Notes: generated by a model not told the origin, from the letters alone. Counted from the first letter of the stretch, positions 10,001 to 23,790 are shown. The stretch is 64,000 bases of DNA from Symsagittifera roscoffensis (GCF_963678635.1 NC_087066.1:34415301-34479300), one strand, 5' to 3'. Program-made: numbers and translations.

Positions 10001-13000
10001 ATTCGAATCGAAACTTTTTTTGATAACACTAACCCAATTTGAGAAAATTGGATCAATAGATAAATTGTTTTTTTTTTCGCTGGGCTATTTAATATTAAAT
10101 GCCACTTTCGAAACTATAGTCCAAACTATACGAAACTAACTCCAAACTATAGTCGATCTTTTCGTGACTTTTACACATTCGGTATTCGTCGAAATTCAAA
10201 ACTTAAAATAGAAAAATTAGCCTGAACAAATTTGAAAATTTTTCCGAGAAAATAAGGGAAAAAATCATCACGACCTTAATAAAAGACCTTCATCAAGACC
10301 TTCATCTCGACTCTTAATCGTAGTATTCGGAACATTCTGTGCATAGCAACTGGCTATTATTCTTGCTTCACTAGATTCCCAGCTAAAGCTGGAGGTACCT
10401 GTTTGATAATTTCCGAATTATTTTTTCGATGCGGAACGAAATGGGTTTTTTCAAAAACACGAGAATTGCGCTTCACCAAAAACCTTAGTTGTTTTTGTAA
10501 TAACATTAAGGAGGAAAAACTTTTAGAATTTGGATTCATTCACAAAAATAATTTATTAATAAGAAAAACTGTGCGACACAGCTTTTGCAGGAGAGCTCAT
10601 CTCAACCCTTTTCTTTGGTTTGGCTGGTAGTTTTTGAGACAAGTGAAAAAATGACGAAAACCGTCAAAAAATCGGAATGTGTCCTCTGTGCGAGGGCGTG
10701 ACTTTTTAGTTTTAAAAAATGTGCGTAGCAACTCGAGCGAAGGAGCTTCTCACAACCCTTTCTTTCTTTCTATTGAACACATGATTGGAAATATTTCATA
10801 ATTGCCACGTATTGTGCACTTTTATTTGCGACTTAGGTAAGAAAAAATTGCTTCGCATCATTAGACAAAGCTTGGATTTTGCAATGACATGTACCAAAGA
10901 CGAACACTTAACAAGTAGAACAAGAGTCTCACTTCCTTGAATATATGCCATAGTCGTCTAACAGTAGGCAAACAGCAGCCATCCATAAATTAGATACAAC
11001 AGATACTATTTAATTGACAATGCAATGACAGCGAAAGTGCCATCAGCTGCAGTGATGGTTAGGACCATGCTCACTCGCTCGCTTGTGCAATAAGTCTTTT
11101 ACATACCTCTATCTCTGGAAGCCATAGAAAATTACACACAATATAAAACATAGCCACCGAGCGGTTGGAAAAGACTTAACGAGCGCAATGAAACAGAAAT
11201 AAAAAAAAAGAAACAAAATTTCTAGATTAAAATGAAACAGAATTTCTAGAATAAATTCGAATCGAAACTTTTTTTGATAATACTAACATAATTTGAGAAA
11301 ACTGGATCAATAGATAAATTGTTTATTTCGCTGGGTTATTTAATATTAAACTCCACTTTCGAAACTATAGTCCAAACTATACGAAACTAACTCCAAACTA
11401 CAGTCGATCTTCTCGTGACTTTTACAAATTCGGTATTTGTCCAAATTCAAAATACAAAAATAGAAAATTTAGCCTGAACAAATTTGAAAATTTCTCCGAG
11501 AAAATAAGGGAAAAAATCATCACGACCTTTATAAAAGACCTTCATCAAGACCTTCATCTCGACTCTTAATCGTAGTATTCGGAACATTCTGTGCATAGCA
11601 ACTGGCTATTATTCTTGCTTCACTAGATTCCCAGCTAAAGCTGGAGGTACCTGTTTGATAATTTCCGAATTATTTTTCGATGCGGAACGAAATGGGTTTT
11701 TTCAAAAACACGAGAATTGCGCTTCACCAAAAACCTTAGTTGTTTTTGTAATAACATTAAGGAGGAAAAACTTTTAGAATTTGGATTCATTCACAAATAT
11801 AATTTATTAATAAGAAAAACTGTGCGACACAGCTTTTGCAGGAGAGCTCATCTCAACCCTTTTCTTTGGTTTGGCTGGTAGTTTTTGAGACAAGTGAAAA
11901 AATGACGAAAACCGTCAAAAAATCGGAATGTGTCCTCTGTGCGAGGGCGTGACTTTTTAGTTTTAAAAAATGTGCGTAGCAATTCGAGCGAAGGAGCTTC
12001 TCACAACCCTTTCTTTCTTTCTATTGAACACATGATTGGAAATATTTCATAATTGCCACGTATTGTGCACTTTTATTTGCGACTTAGGTAAGAAAAGTTG
12101 CTTCGCATCATTAGACAAAGCTTGGATTTTGCAATGACATGTACCAAAGACGAACACTTAACAAGTAGAACAAGAGTCTCACTTCCTTGAATATATGCCA
12201 TAGTCGTTTAACAGTAGGCAAACAGCAGCCATCCATAAATCAGATACAACAGATACTATTTAATTGACAATGCAATGACAGCGAAAGTGCCATCAGCTGC
12301 AGTGATGGTTAGGACCATGCTCACTCGCTCGCTTGTGCAATAAGTCTTTTACATACCTCTATCTCTGGAAGCCATAGAAAATTACACACAATATAAAACA
12401 TAGCCACCGAGCGGTTGGAAAAGACTTAACGAACGCAATGAAACAGAAATAAAAGAAAAGAAACAAAATTTCTAGAATAAAATGAAACAGAATTTCTAGA
12501 ATAATACTAACTATTTTTGATAATACTAACATAATTTGAGAAAACTGGATCAATAGATAAATTGTTTATTTCGCTGGGTTATTTAATATTAAGTTCCACT
12601 TTCGAAACTATAGTCCAAACTATACGAAACTAACTCCAAACTACAGTCGATCTTCTCGTGACTTTTACAAATTCGGTATTTGTCCAAATTCAAAACACAA
12701 AAATAGAAAATTTAGCCTGAACAAATTTGAAAATTTCTCCGAGAAAATAAGGGAAAAAATCATCACGACCTTTATAAAAGACCTTCATCAAGACCTTCAT
12801 CTCGACTCTTAATCGTAGTATTCGGAACATTCTGTGCATAGCAACTGGCTATTATTCTTGCTTCACTAGATTCCCAGCTAAAGCTGGAGGTACCTGTTTG
12901 ATAATTTCCGAATTATTTTTTCGATGCGGAACGAAATGGGTTTTTTCAACAACACGAGAATTGTGCTTCACCAAAAACCTGAGTTGTTTTTGTAATAACA

Positions 13001-16000
13001 TTAAGGAGGAAAGACTTTTAGAATTTGGATTCATTCACAAACATAATTTATTAATAAGAAAAACTGTGCGACACAGCTTTTGCAGGAGAGCTCATCTCAA
13101 CCCTTTCCTTTGGTTTGGCTGGTAGTTTTTTAAACAGGTGAAAAAATGACAAAAACGGTCAAAAATCTCAATGTGTCCTCTTTGCGAGGGCGTGACTTTT
13201 TTCCATTGAACAGATGATTGGAAATATTTCATAATTGCCACGTATTGTGCACTTTTATTTGCGACTTAGGTGAGAAAAAATTGCTTCGCATCATTAGACA
13301 AAGCTTGGATTTTGCAATGACATGTACCAAAGACGAACACTTAACAAGTAGAAGAAGAGTCTCACTTCCTTGAATATATGCCATAGTCGTTTAACAGTAG
13401 GCAAACGGTAGCCATCCATAAATGAGATACAACAGAGACTATTTAATTGACGATGCAATGACAGCGAGAGTGCCATCAGCTGCAGTGATGGTTAGGACCA
13501 TGCTCACTCGCTCGCTTGTGCAATAAGTCCTTTACATACCTCTATCTCTGGAAGCCATAGAAAATAACACACGATATAAAACATAGCCACCGAGCGGTTG
13601 GAAAAGACTCAACGAACGCAATGAAACAGAAATAAAAGAAAAGAAACAAAATTTCTAGATTAAAATGAAACAGAAGTTCTAGAATAAATTCGAATCGAAA
13701 CTTTTTTTGATAATACTAACCCAATTTGAGAAAATTGGATCAATAGATAAATTGTTTATTTCGCTGGGTTATTTAATATTAAACTCCACTTTCGAAACTA
13801 TAGTCCAAACTATACGAAACTAACTCCAAACTACAGTCGATCTTCTCGTGACTTTTACAAATTCGGTATTTGTCCAAAATCAAAACACAAAAATAGAAAA
13901 TTTAGCCTGAACAAATTTGAAAATTTTTCCGAGAAAATAAGGGAAAAAATCGTCACGACCTTTATAAAAGACCTTCATCAAGACCTTCATCTCGACTCTT
14001 AATCGTAGTATTCGAAACATTCTGTGCTATTGCAAAGCAACTGGCTATTATTCTTGTTTCACTAGATTCCCAGCTAAAGCTGGAGGTACCTGTTTGATAA
14101 TTTCCTAATTATCCTTTCGATGCGGAACGAAATGGGTTTGTTCAAAAACACGAGAATTGCGCTTCACCAAAAACCTTAATTAACTTTGAAATAAAAATAA
14201 GGAGGAAAGACTTTAGGAATGTGGATTCCTTCACAAACATAACTTATTAATAAGAAAAACTGTACGTCACAGCTTTTGCAGGAGAGCTTCTCTCAACCCT
14301 TTCCTTTGGTTTGGCTGGTAGTTTTCGAGACAAGTCAAAAAATGACAAAAACGGTCAAAAAATCTCAATGTGTCCTCTTTGCGAGGGCGTAACTTTTTAG
14401 TTTTAAAAAATGTGCGTAGCAATTCGAGCGAAGGAGCTTCTCACAACCCTTTCTTTCTTTCCATTGAACAGATGATTGGAAATATTTCATAATTGCCACG
14501 TATTGGGCACTTTTATTTGCGACTTAGGTAAGAAAAAATTGCTTCGCATCATTAGACAAAGCTTGGATTTTGCAATGAAATGTACCAAAGACGAACACTT
14601 AACAAGTAGAATAAGAGTCTCACTTCCTTGAATATATGCCATAGTCGTTTAACAGTAGGCAAACGGCAGCCATCCATAAATCAGATACAACATACTATTT
14701 AATTGACGATGCAATGACAGCGAAAGTGCCATCAGCTGCAGTGATGGTTAGGACCATGCTCACTCGCTCGCTTGTGCAATAAGTCCTTTACATACCTCTA
14801 TCTCTGGAAGCCATAGAAAATTACACACAATATAAAATATAGCCACCGAGCGGTTGGAAAAGACTTAACGAACGCAATGAAACAGAAATAAAAGAAAAGA
14901 AACAAAATTTCTAGATTAAAATGAAACTGAAGTTCTAGATTAAATTCGAATCGAAACTTTTTTTGATAATACTAACCCAATTTGAGAAAACTGGATCAAT
15001 AGATAAATTGTATATTTCGCTGGGTTATTTAATATTAAACTCCACTTTCGAAACTATAGTCCAAACTATACGAAACTAACTCCAAACTACAGTCGATCTT
15101 CTCGTGACTTTTACAAATTCGGTATTTGTCCAAAATCAAAACACAAAAATAGAAAATTTAGCCTGAACAAATTTGAAAATTTTTCCGAGAAAATAAGGGA
15201 AAAAATCGTCACGACCTTTATAAAAGACCTTCATCAAGACCTTCATCTCGACTCTTAATCGTAGTATTCGAAACATTCTGTGCTATTGCAAAGCAACTGG
15301 CTATTATTCTTGTTTCACTAGATTCCCAGCTAAAGCTGGAGGTACCTGTTTGATAATTTCCTAATTATCCTTTCGATGCGGAACGAAATGGGTTTGTTCA
15401 AAAACACGAGAATTGCGCTTCACCAAAAACCTTAATTAACTTTGAAATAAAAATAAGGAGGAAAGACTTTAGGAATGTGGATTCCTTCACAAACATAACT
15501 TATTAATAAGAAAAACTGTACGTCACAGCTTTTGCAGGAGAGCTTCTCTCAACCCTTTCCTTTGGTTTGGCTGGTAGTTTTCGAGACAAGTCAAAAAATG
15601 ACAAAAACGGTCAAAAAATCTCAATGTGTCCTCTTTGCGAGGGCGTAACTTTTTAGTTTTAAAAAATGTGCGTAGCAATTCGAGCGAAGGAGCTTCTCAC
15701 AACCCTTTCTTTCTTTCCATTGAACAGATGATTGGAAATATTTCATAATTGCCACGTATTGGGCACTTTTATTTGCGACTTAGGTAAGAAAAAATTGCTT
15801 CGCATCATTAGACAAAGCTTGGATTTTGCAATGAAATGTACCAAAGACGAACACTTAACAAGTAGAATAAGAGTCTCACTTCCTTGAATATATGCCATAG
15901 TCGTTTAACAGTAGGCAAACGGCAGCCATCCATAAATCAGATACAACATACTATTTAATTGACGATGCAATGACAGCGAAAGTGCCATCAGCTGCAGTGA

Positions 16001-18236
16001 TGGTTAGGACCATGCTCACTCGCTCGCTTGTGCAATAAGTCCTTTACATACCTCTATCTCTGGAAGCCATAGAAAATTACACACAATATAAAATATAGCC
16101 ACCGAGCGGTTGGAAAAGACTTAACGAACGCAATGAAACAGAAATAAAAGAAAAGAAACAAAATTTCTAGATTAAAATGAAACTGAAGTTCTAGATTAAA
16201 TTCGAATCGAAACTTTTTTTGATAATACTAACCCAATTTGAGAAAACTGGATCAATAGATAAATTGTATATTTCGCTGGGTTATTTAATATTAAACTCCA
16301 CTTTCGAAACTATAGTCCAAACTATACGAAACTAACTCCAAACTACAGTCGATCTTCTCGTGACTTTTACAAATTCGGTATTTGTCCAAATTCAAAACAC
16401 AAAAATAGAAAAATTAGCCTGAACAAATTTGAAAATTTTTCCGAGAAAATAAGGGAAAAAATCATCACGACCTTTATAAAAGACCTTCATCAAGACTTTC
16501 ATCTCGACTCTTAATCGTAGTATTCGAAACATTCTGTGCTATTGCATAGCAACTGGCTATTATTCTTGTTTCACTAGATTCCCAGCTAAAGCTGGAGGTA
16601 CCTGTTTGATAATTTCCTAATTATCCTTTCGATGCGGAACGAAATGGGTTTTTTTCAAAAACACGAGAATTGCGCTTCACCAAAAACCTTAATTAACTTT
16701 GAAACAAAAATAGGGAGGAAAGACTTTAGGAATGTGGATTACTTCACAAACATAACTTATTAATAAGAAAAACTGTACGTCACAGCTTTTGCAGGAGAGC
16801 TTATCTCAACCATTTCCTTTGGTTTGGCTGGTAGTTTTCGAGACAAGTCAAAAAAAGACAAAAACGGTCAAAAAATCTCAATGTGTCCTCTTTGCGAGGG
16901 CGTGACTTTTAGTTTTAAAAAAAGTGCGTAGCAATTCGAGCAAAGGAGCTTTTCACAACCCTTTCTTTCTTTCCATTGAACACATGATTGGAAATATTTC
17001 ATACGTGCCACGTATTGTGCACTTTTATTTGCGACTCAGGTAAGAAAAAATTGCTTAGCATCATTAGACAAAGCTTGGATTGTGCAATGACATGTATCGA
17101 AGACGAACACTTAACAAGTAGAATAAGAGTCTCACTTCCTTGAATATATGCCATAATCGTTTAACAGTACGCAAACGGTAGCCATCCATAAATCAGATAC
17201 AACAGATACTATTTAATTGACAATGCAAGGATAGCGAAAGTGCCATCAGCTGCAGTGTTGGGTAGGACCATGCTCACTCGCTTGCTTGTGCAATAAGTCC
17301 CTTATATATCTCTATCTCTGGAAGCCATTTAAAACTACACACAATATAAAATATAGCCACCGAGCGGTTGGAAAAGACTTAATGAACGCAATGAAAGAGA
17401 AACAAAAGAAAAGAAAAAAACTTCTAGAATAAAATGAAACAGAATTTCTGGAATAAATTCGAATCGAAACTTTTTTTGATAATACCAACCCAATTTGAGA
17501 AAATTGGACCAATAGATTTCTTTATTTCGCTGGGATATTTAATATTTAACTCCACTTTCGAAACTATAGTCCAAACTATACGAAACTAACTCCAAACTAT
17601 AGTCGATCTTTTCGTGACTTTTACAAAGTCGGTATTCGTCAAAATTCAAAACACAAAAACAGAAAATTTAGCCTGAACAAATTTGAAAAATTTTCCGAGA
17701 AAATAAGGGAAAAAATCATCACGACCTTTATAAAAGACCTTCATCAAGACCTTCATCTCGACTCTTAATCGTAGTATTCGAAACATTCTGTGCTATTGCA
17801 TAGCAACTGGCTATTCTTCTTGTTTCACTAGATTCCCAGCTAAAGCTGGAGGTACTTGTTTGATAATTTCCGAATTATTTTTTCGATGCGGAACGAAATG
17901 GGTTTTTTTTTAAAACACGAGAATTGCGCTTCACCAAAAACCTTAGTTGTTTTTGTAATAAAATTAAGGAGGAAAGACTTTAAGAACGTGGATTCAATCA
18001 CAAACATAACTTAATATTAAGAAAAACTGTACGTCACAGCTTTTACAGGAGAGCTTATCTCAACCCTTTCCTTTGGTTTGGCTGGTAGTTTTCGAGACAA
18101 GTCAAAAAATGACAAAAACGGTCAAAAAATCTCAATAAGTCCTCTTTGCGAGGGCGTGACTTTTTAGTTTAAAAAATGTGCGTAGCAATTTGAGCAAAAG
18201 AGCTTCTCACAACCTTTTCTTTCTTTCCATTGAACA
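7019..18236. repeat. Satellite array, nine units of about 1.25 kb
   Basis: Nine head-to-tail units begin at GATTGGAAATATTTC or close variants: 7019, 8274, 9532, 10783, 12034, 13216, 14474, 15730 and 16986. Spacings are about 1251-1258 bp, except 1182 for the fifth unit, which has lost some 70 bp before its junction (near 13195). Units starting at 14474 and 15730 look almost identical, as do those at 10783 and 12034, which indicates recent unequal exchange. Each unit contains GACTTAGGTAAG, a stretch related to the dispersed repeat (CCAATTTGAGAAAAYTGG), and a block ending CTTTCTTTCCATTGAACA. No unit has a long open frame. The array lies inside a cadherin intron. Confidence 0.92.
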
Positions 18237-18840
18237 CAACATCTCACACTTCACAGCATCTCAGAGAGGATAGTTTTCTAGAAAAAATAATAATTAAAAA
18301 AAAAACGTTGGAAAAATCGAAATTTTTGCATGGAAAAAATTTGCGCGAATCTGCTGATGCAGGGGAGCTTCATACAATCCATTCCAACTATTGGAACTAA
18401 AATTGGAACATAATTGGGAGAGTATTTTTGGGGAAAAGTCAAAAAAGTTTCAAGAAACAGTCAAAAAATCGAAAACTTGACTTTTCCGAGTGTCATAATT
18501 TTTTATGTTTAAAAACTTATAAAATTGAGCATAACTGCTGAAGCAGGAGAGCTACCCACAACCAGCTTGACTCATTTAACACAAAATCTAAGATTTGGGA
18601 GTGTGGTTTGTGAAAATATTTTAAAAAAATCTAAACTATGGGTCAAAAATTCCCCCACCCAGTTTTTTGAAGGCTATCGAAATTGGGGTAAGGTAAAAAG
18701 ATTAGGGATACGGACAGGCTAGTGGGCTGGATTCCTATTGGTATTACTTTTTCGAAAATTGACTAAGCAGTTTTTGAGATAAAGTGTAAAAATTTTGCTA
18801 AGCGTCTCAAAAAACACGGTCACATTAATTTTTCATAATA
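18237..18840. repeat. Diverged satellite edge
   Basis: Beyond the last unit, two relatives of one satellite sub-block occur at about 18335-18385 (GATGCAGGGGAGCTTC) and 18515-18560 (GAAGCAGGAGAGCT). Each is followed by runs like GTCAAAAAA and GACTTTT. They resemble the part of the unit around GCAGGAGAGCT and show that the unit itself is built from older sub-repeats. I see no gene here. Confidence 0.55.
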
Positions 18841-19300
18841 TCTGTTTATATCAAACATAGCCAACTGATGGTTGGAAATAAGTAATGAACACAAGAAAAC
18901 TCAATAAAAAACTTGTTTTTTCAAAAAGCTTCAACTTTTTGAATTCGAAGAAAAAAATTCGGCTTTAAAGCTCTTGAATTTGTAGAACAATTTATGATGG
19001 ACATTTTTGTTAAAATTGACCCAATTTGAGAAAACTGGATCAATAGGCAAAACTTTATTTAGCTGGGAAATCTGATATTTAAATTCCATTTTCGAAATAG
19101 AAGTCGATCACGTTTTTCGCAACCTTTAACAAATTCGGTATTCGTCGAAATTCAAAACTCAAAAACAGAAAATTTAGCCAGAACAAATTCGTCAAACAGC
19201 GAGAAAAAAAATTGAGCGTGAACAAATTTTAAGACTTTTTCTTAAAAAAAAAAAAATCAGCAAGACCTATATAGAAGTACTCACTACGTTCATTACACTA
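18840..19300 (+). repeat. Dispersed ~400-bp repeat copy
   Basis: It begins near CATAGCCAACTGATGGTTGG, contains GACCCAATTTGAGAAAACTG, and ends near ACCTATATAGAAGTACTCAC. Other copies lie at 23.2, 51.0, 58.85, 59.35, 59.9 and 61.4 kb, all in this orientation. Neither terminal inverted repeats nor a coding frame is visible, so its class is unknown. Confidence 0.65.
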
Positions 19301-19521
19301 AAACAGGAATTTTTTGGTACATGCTGCGCCATAAAGCTTCCAACTTCATGAGGTTTTTATATCACAAAGTCAAAGACACTTTACAGCTGTTTGGTTCACG
19401 GTGGATGTAAAATCTGGTTATTTTGCATCTTCAGTTGTTTTCGAAAACTAAAAAAACAAATGGTTCAAAAACTAACCTCCCAGATAAAATTGAAGCTTAT
19501 TTTCAGATAGAAATGGCATAC

Positions 19522-19655
19522 CTTAATTCTGCCAGACGTAGAGTCGATTGAAAACATCTTCTCATCTTCCAGGTGCATGAACTTGAACTTGACTGGAGAG
19601 TCATCAACGTCACTTGCAGAGATGGAACCAATATCCACTCCAATTGCTTCGTTTT
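19522..19655 (-). CDS. Cadherin exon
   Basis: A 134-nt exon with acceptor TTTTCTAG and donor TTAAG|GTATGC. It opens in phase 1 (G from the previous exon plus AA gives Glu), reading across the junction as IVQENEAIGVDIGS. It then has the EC elements ASDVDDSPVKF and FSIDSTSGRIK. It ends in phase 0, which is taken up 13 kb away by the 6211-6400 exon. Confidence 0.88.
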
Positions 19656-19843
19656 CTAGAAAACAAAAGAGCGAAAGTTTCGAATGATTTTCAACGCAAA
19701 TATCTCCTAAACCTATATAATGCACATCTGAGAAAATAACATGTGATCATTCAGAATTTAGAGTCCTTGGTTTTTGAGCAACTTTTTTTGTACAACTGGT
19801 TGAAATTAAGGTAGCAAGGTAGTTTAAAATGTAATGGTCTAAC

Positions 19844-21085
19844 CTTGAACTATTAGGGTAGACAATTCTTCAAATCTAGGCGTTTCATCGTTCTCGTCCG
19901 TAACTACAACTTCTACTAGCAGACTGCTTTCCAGGCGTCCATTTTGCACCAACACATTCAGCTGGTATCTGTCGTTATCTTCGAAGTCAAACTGTGTCTT
20001 ACTTCTCACCACCCCTGTAATGTCATCTATCTCAAAATTTTGACCTCCTTCGAGCAGACTAAACTTGTTCACAGGGTACTGCGATGCGTCCTGATCTCTG
20101 CATGCAATTCTTCCAAGTTTTGAGCCAATGGGCGATGTCTCCGCAATTTCAAGAAAGTGTTCGTCATTCCCGATACTGCATTCTGGCACAAACTCGTTAG
20201 CATCAGAAAGCAGCAACTCGAACAAACAGGTCGATTTCAGCTCACTGTCTATATCGGTGACTTGGACAATATATTTCAAGCTATATTCGGTATCAAATGA
20301 GTCCGGGAAACTTTCTCGATCCAAAGGGTTTTCATCACTGGCAGTCAAGGTAATCATGTTATTAATTAAAGAGATGAGACCTTCATCCAGAAAATCCCGT
20401 GAGTTCCGATCAGCGGGGAAAATCTTGGTTGACGTTTGATTGAATGGACTTTCATCCAAATCTTCGATCGCGAGATCTGTTGATACAATTCCTCGGAAAT
20501 TTTCGTTAACTAGAAGTGACATATACGCTGCCACGCCTCCACATGATGGGACATGGTCATTTCTGTTCACAACTTGGATCGCACCAGTCACCGCGTAAAT
20601 TCGACTTATTCCACTTTCATCAGTCGCCATTACATAAATGTCCTCAATTAATTCACAACTAGCATCAAAATCCAAGCTTGCCTTCGTTCTTATTAATACC
20701 TCCTCACCTAGGTTCATTATTTCGATGTGTTCAATTCCACAACTTGACCCCAACAATCGATATTCAACGTCATTATCAGCTGAAGCAAAAGAAAAAAGAT
20801 CCGTTTCCTCTCCTTCTGACACAGATGCGGTCAGCGCTTCGAACTGTGGGCTTGCAACAACTGGTATTTGTTTAAGTTCTATCTCCAGTTCAATTGTGAA
20901 TGGTCCATAAAAGCCATGAGTTACATATGACAAGAGAACAGGGTATATTCCAAGATCTGTAATATGAAGGTTGATTGTCACAAATCCAGTCTGAGCAGCT
21001 AGAGCCACGATGTTGCCTTCCAAATTGGTCCACTCAACGTCTGCTAAAGACGTTCCTCCTTCGCACACTACTTGCGACACGAAAG
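19844..21085 (-). CDS. Cadherin exon (1.24 kb, about 3-4 EC repeats)
   Basis: A 414-codon exon with acceptor TTGTTCCAG and donor TTCAAG|GTTAGA. It carries EC linkers VNRNDHVP, SDANEFVP and TDENDETPRF and several LxxxxDFE or LDRE-type strands (for example NPLDRES). Some linkers deviate from DxNDNAP, so calcium binding at those joints may be weak. Phase 1 at both ends agrees with both neighbours. Confidence 0.92.
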
Positions 21086-21309
21086 CTGGAACAAAAACTC
21101 GCACATAGCAAAGGGCATAATGCAAAGCTCCATGTATGTGAACTCATTGGCTGTTGTGGGGTTTGTTCGAAATGCTATCGGCCCATTGCGAGACCAAAGA
21201 AAACTGAAAGTTAAACAAGTTCTGAAAAAACTTGAAGAAAACAATAGATCATCCCAGAAATTTTGTGTTAAGGGGAAAATCAATTAATCAATACTTGCTT
21301 AACACTTAC

Positions 21310-21572
21310 TTCCAACTTCCAGAGGGGCCGCAAGAACTACTCTGTTTCTCTGAATTGACAAGAAGCAAGGATCCTCTTCTTCAGGTGTACTTCTGACTGC
21401 CTGAAGTGTGAATGGTACCGAATGTGTCTCGGAGTGATTCCTCACTGACGAAGCTGTCACTTGAGCCTTGTATTCAGTCTGAGTCGTTAACTTAGACATC
21501 ACAATTATTTCTCCGCTCGTCTCACAGATAGTAAATGGAAGCTGCTGCTCATCCAACGAAGAAACGGAAAAG
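21310..21572 (-). CDS. Cadherin exon
   Basis: A 263-nt exon with acceptor after a long T run (TTTTTAG) and donor GGAA|GTAAGT. It starts with one base completing Ala, so the junction reads SSVAFSVSS, and it ends in phase 1 so that the next junction reads PLEVGTFVSQ. The content is the middle of one EC repeat and the start of the next. No canonical linker is visible. Confidence 0.85.
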
Positions 21573-21805
21573 CTAAAAAAAAATCCAATCAAAATCCAAT
21601 CATATTTCAAAATTACCTTCTATTAAAACTTCTTGCTTCTAAAAACGTTCGAGCTCTTTCAAAACTTCACGCTATTTTAATCATGAGTAAATTTTATTTA
21701 ACGAGTTTGATTCAAGCATCATAATTACCATTATCAAAAATCGTTTTACATCCTCTTTCAATATCATAATGCTTTGCAACCGTAATTTTCATCTTAGTGA
21801 CTCAC

Positions 21806-22070
21806 GCAACACTAGAATCTGTAGGGAGTTTTCGGTCATCATAGCTAGTCTGCACTTGAGCAAGAACCGTTCCAGCAGCAGTGTACAAGGGAGTCACTAG
21901 TTTGACTCTGTGGTCAATTTGTGGGAGAGACAGCAAACTGGAGTCTGAATTGGAGTTTCGAGAGACCACAGGCTGGTGCCCAATTCTCAGTATACGCAAT
22001 GCAGGCAAACTTCGGTCAACTACTTGTACTCGAGCTATGATCTCAGAACTCACAAACAGGTCACCGTCAC
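21806..22070 (-). CDS. Cadherin exon
   Basis: A 265-nt exon with acceptor TTCAAAG, preceded by a mixed pyrimidine tract, and donor TTGC|GTGAGT. Its junctions read ARNGDGDLFVSS upstream and SSVAFSV downstream, both in phase. The peptide resembles an extracellular EC half-repeat (ARVQVVDRSLPAL) and then a poorly conserved linker. Confidence 0.83.
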
Positions 22071-22325
22071 CTTTGAACGAACAAAAAATTGTCGTATTAA
22101 TTAACTCTTTGAGAATGTGTTGCAATATTCGCAGCCCTCGATTTTTCACAAATGGTCCAACATTAATTTTTCGAAGTAAAGCTAATTTTAAAGCCTGGTG
22201 AGATAACCAGAATGATAACCCAAAAAAATAACAATAAATTTGCACGAAGCTGACGTCTTAATTACTTTATAGAAAGATTTACCACTGAAACATATCTCAT
22301 CCAATGATAATTAGAGTCAATTTAC

Positions 22326-23096
22326 CATTTCTTGCACGAATTAGTACTTCCAGGTCGATTTCAGTTTCCAGGAGCGTGTCAATTTTTCTATCCAAAATCA
22401 CAGCAAGGAACACATCATCGAGCTGTACACTGAATGTTGAGTGAAAATCATCGTTCAATTGGGTTTCAATTACGTTAATCAAACTCGAGCACTTTTCATC
22501 AAACAGCTTAAAACGACTCATTTCTCCAGGTGGGGAATTTTCGGGCACCAAAAGCACAGTTCCGTCATTTTTTGGCGATTTAACACAATCTTTGAAAGCA
22601 TCAACCGAGACCTCAAACTCTATATCTCCAACTTCTGATTGCAGAGAAGGGTGCTCCTCGGAATATGCGAACCAAAACATATGATAGAACCCAGGTGAAA
22701 TTTCTCGGTTTAGCTCAGAGTTGACAGAAATAACTCCAGTCGAGGCGTCTAAATAAAAGATTTCGTTAGCGTCGACTCCTCTGAACACAGCCACAAAACT
22801 CACTGTCTGCTGGTCACTCGAATTTGCAAGCTGTGACTTCATATTCAATATTTCTGAATTCGGAATTATCCAAGGTTCCAGAGCAATGCCATTGAGGCTT
22901 TGATGAGATATTTTGGGTCTAATAGTCTCAAAATCTTCAAAATTGATCCACACTTGATGTTCTGCAATCTGTTCTCCCTTTTCAACACGAAGTGTGATGC
23001 GTGCTTTAAATGGGAACTCGGCAATGATAGTTTCGAAAAGGTCCTTCAAGCTCAAACACCCGTTTGCAGGATCCACAATGAGCCATGATGACACTT
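22326..23096 (-). CDS. Cadherin exon (about 2 EC repeats)
   Basis: A 771-nt exon with acceptor GTTTAG and donor AATG|GTAAAT. It has strands such as FYLDASTGVISVNSELNRE and LVPENSPPGEMSRF, typical EC elements, but the linkers are not DxNDN. Phase 1 at both ends matches the flanking exons. Confidence 0.88.
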
Positions 23097-23214
23097 CTAA
23101 ACTCAAAAATAATCATGTGAATCAGCAGTAAGTTTCACTTCTACCTTCGCAATTCTTGTTAAAGCTAGTTTTTATACGGGATAAAATCAAGAACTTATAC
23201 AGTGATATCAGTTT

Positions 23215-23550
23215 TCAAACATAGCCAACAGGCAGAAAAGAGTAATGAACGCAAGGAACCAAAAAAATACTGACTTGTTTTTCACAACTTTCGAATTTCG
23301 AAGTATAAAATAAGTGGCGTTTAAGTTCTTCAAATTTCAAGAACAATTTATGACTGATTAGAAATCGATCACGTTTGTCCTGACCTTTACTTTCGCTGTT
23401 CGATAGTAGAGTTTACCTTCCTTTTAACAAAGGAAACGAACTGAACTCAAATTTGAGCGTGAACAAATTTCAAGACTTTTTCCTGAAAAAAAGCAACAAA
23501 AAAATGAAGACATATATAGGCGTAATCACTACGTTCATCACTCTTAATTG
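23215..23550 (+). repeat. Dispersed ~400-bp repeat copy
   Basis: This copy starts at CATAGCCAACAGGCAG and ends near ATATATAGGCGTAATCACTA. It contains CGATCACGTTTGTCCTGACC and GCTGTTCGATAGTAGAGTTT, shared with the 59.9-60.3 kb copy. It fills most of the intron 23097-23606 region upstream of the next exon. Confidence 0.6.
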
Positions 23551-23606
23551 TAAGTTTATAAAATTTACCTAAAAGGCAGCCGAACAATACTACAAAATGT
23601 TCTAAC

Positions 23607-23790
23607 CGATTAATGACTGATCTGCAGCGTAGGTCACGTTCATGTCCCCGAATTGCCCGGAGGAATCCTCGTCCGCAAAATTCAGAGCGAAAAATGGAAG
23701 ATTGTATGACATTTGTTTATAGACACTGACGTTATTTACACCAATAACTTCGAGCGCTTTGTCATCTTGGTCTCGGATTTCAACAAGAAT
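23607..23790 (-). CDS. Cadherin exon
   Basis: A 184-nt exon with acceptor TTTCTGTAG and donor AATCG|GTTAGA. It starts in phase 0 right after VELR of the previous exon and encodes ILVEIRDQDDKALEV, where RDQDDKAL stands in for the usual DxNDNxP linker. It then has the next EC start, ending ADQSLI in phase 1. Confidence 0.87.

Noticed and set aside
7019-18236. Array read as a CRISPR locus or tandem gene family
   Set aside because: The units are 1.25 kb, fully repeated without unique spacers, and contain no long frame; the context is a eukaryotic intron.
20128-20910. Plus-strand open frames over the cadherin exons (also at 53.2-57.9 kb)
   Set aside because: They mirror the cadherin coding strand; splice phases and EC motifs support only the minus strand.
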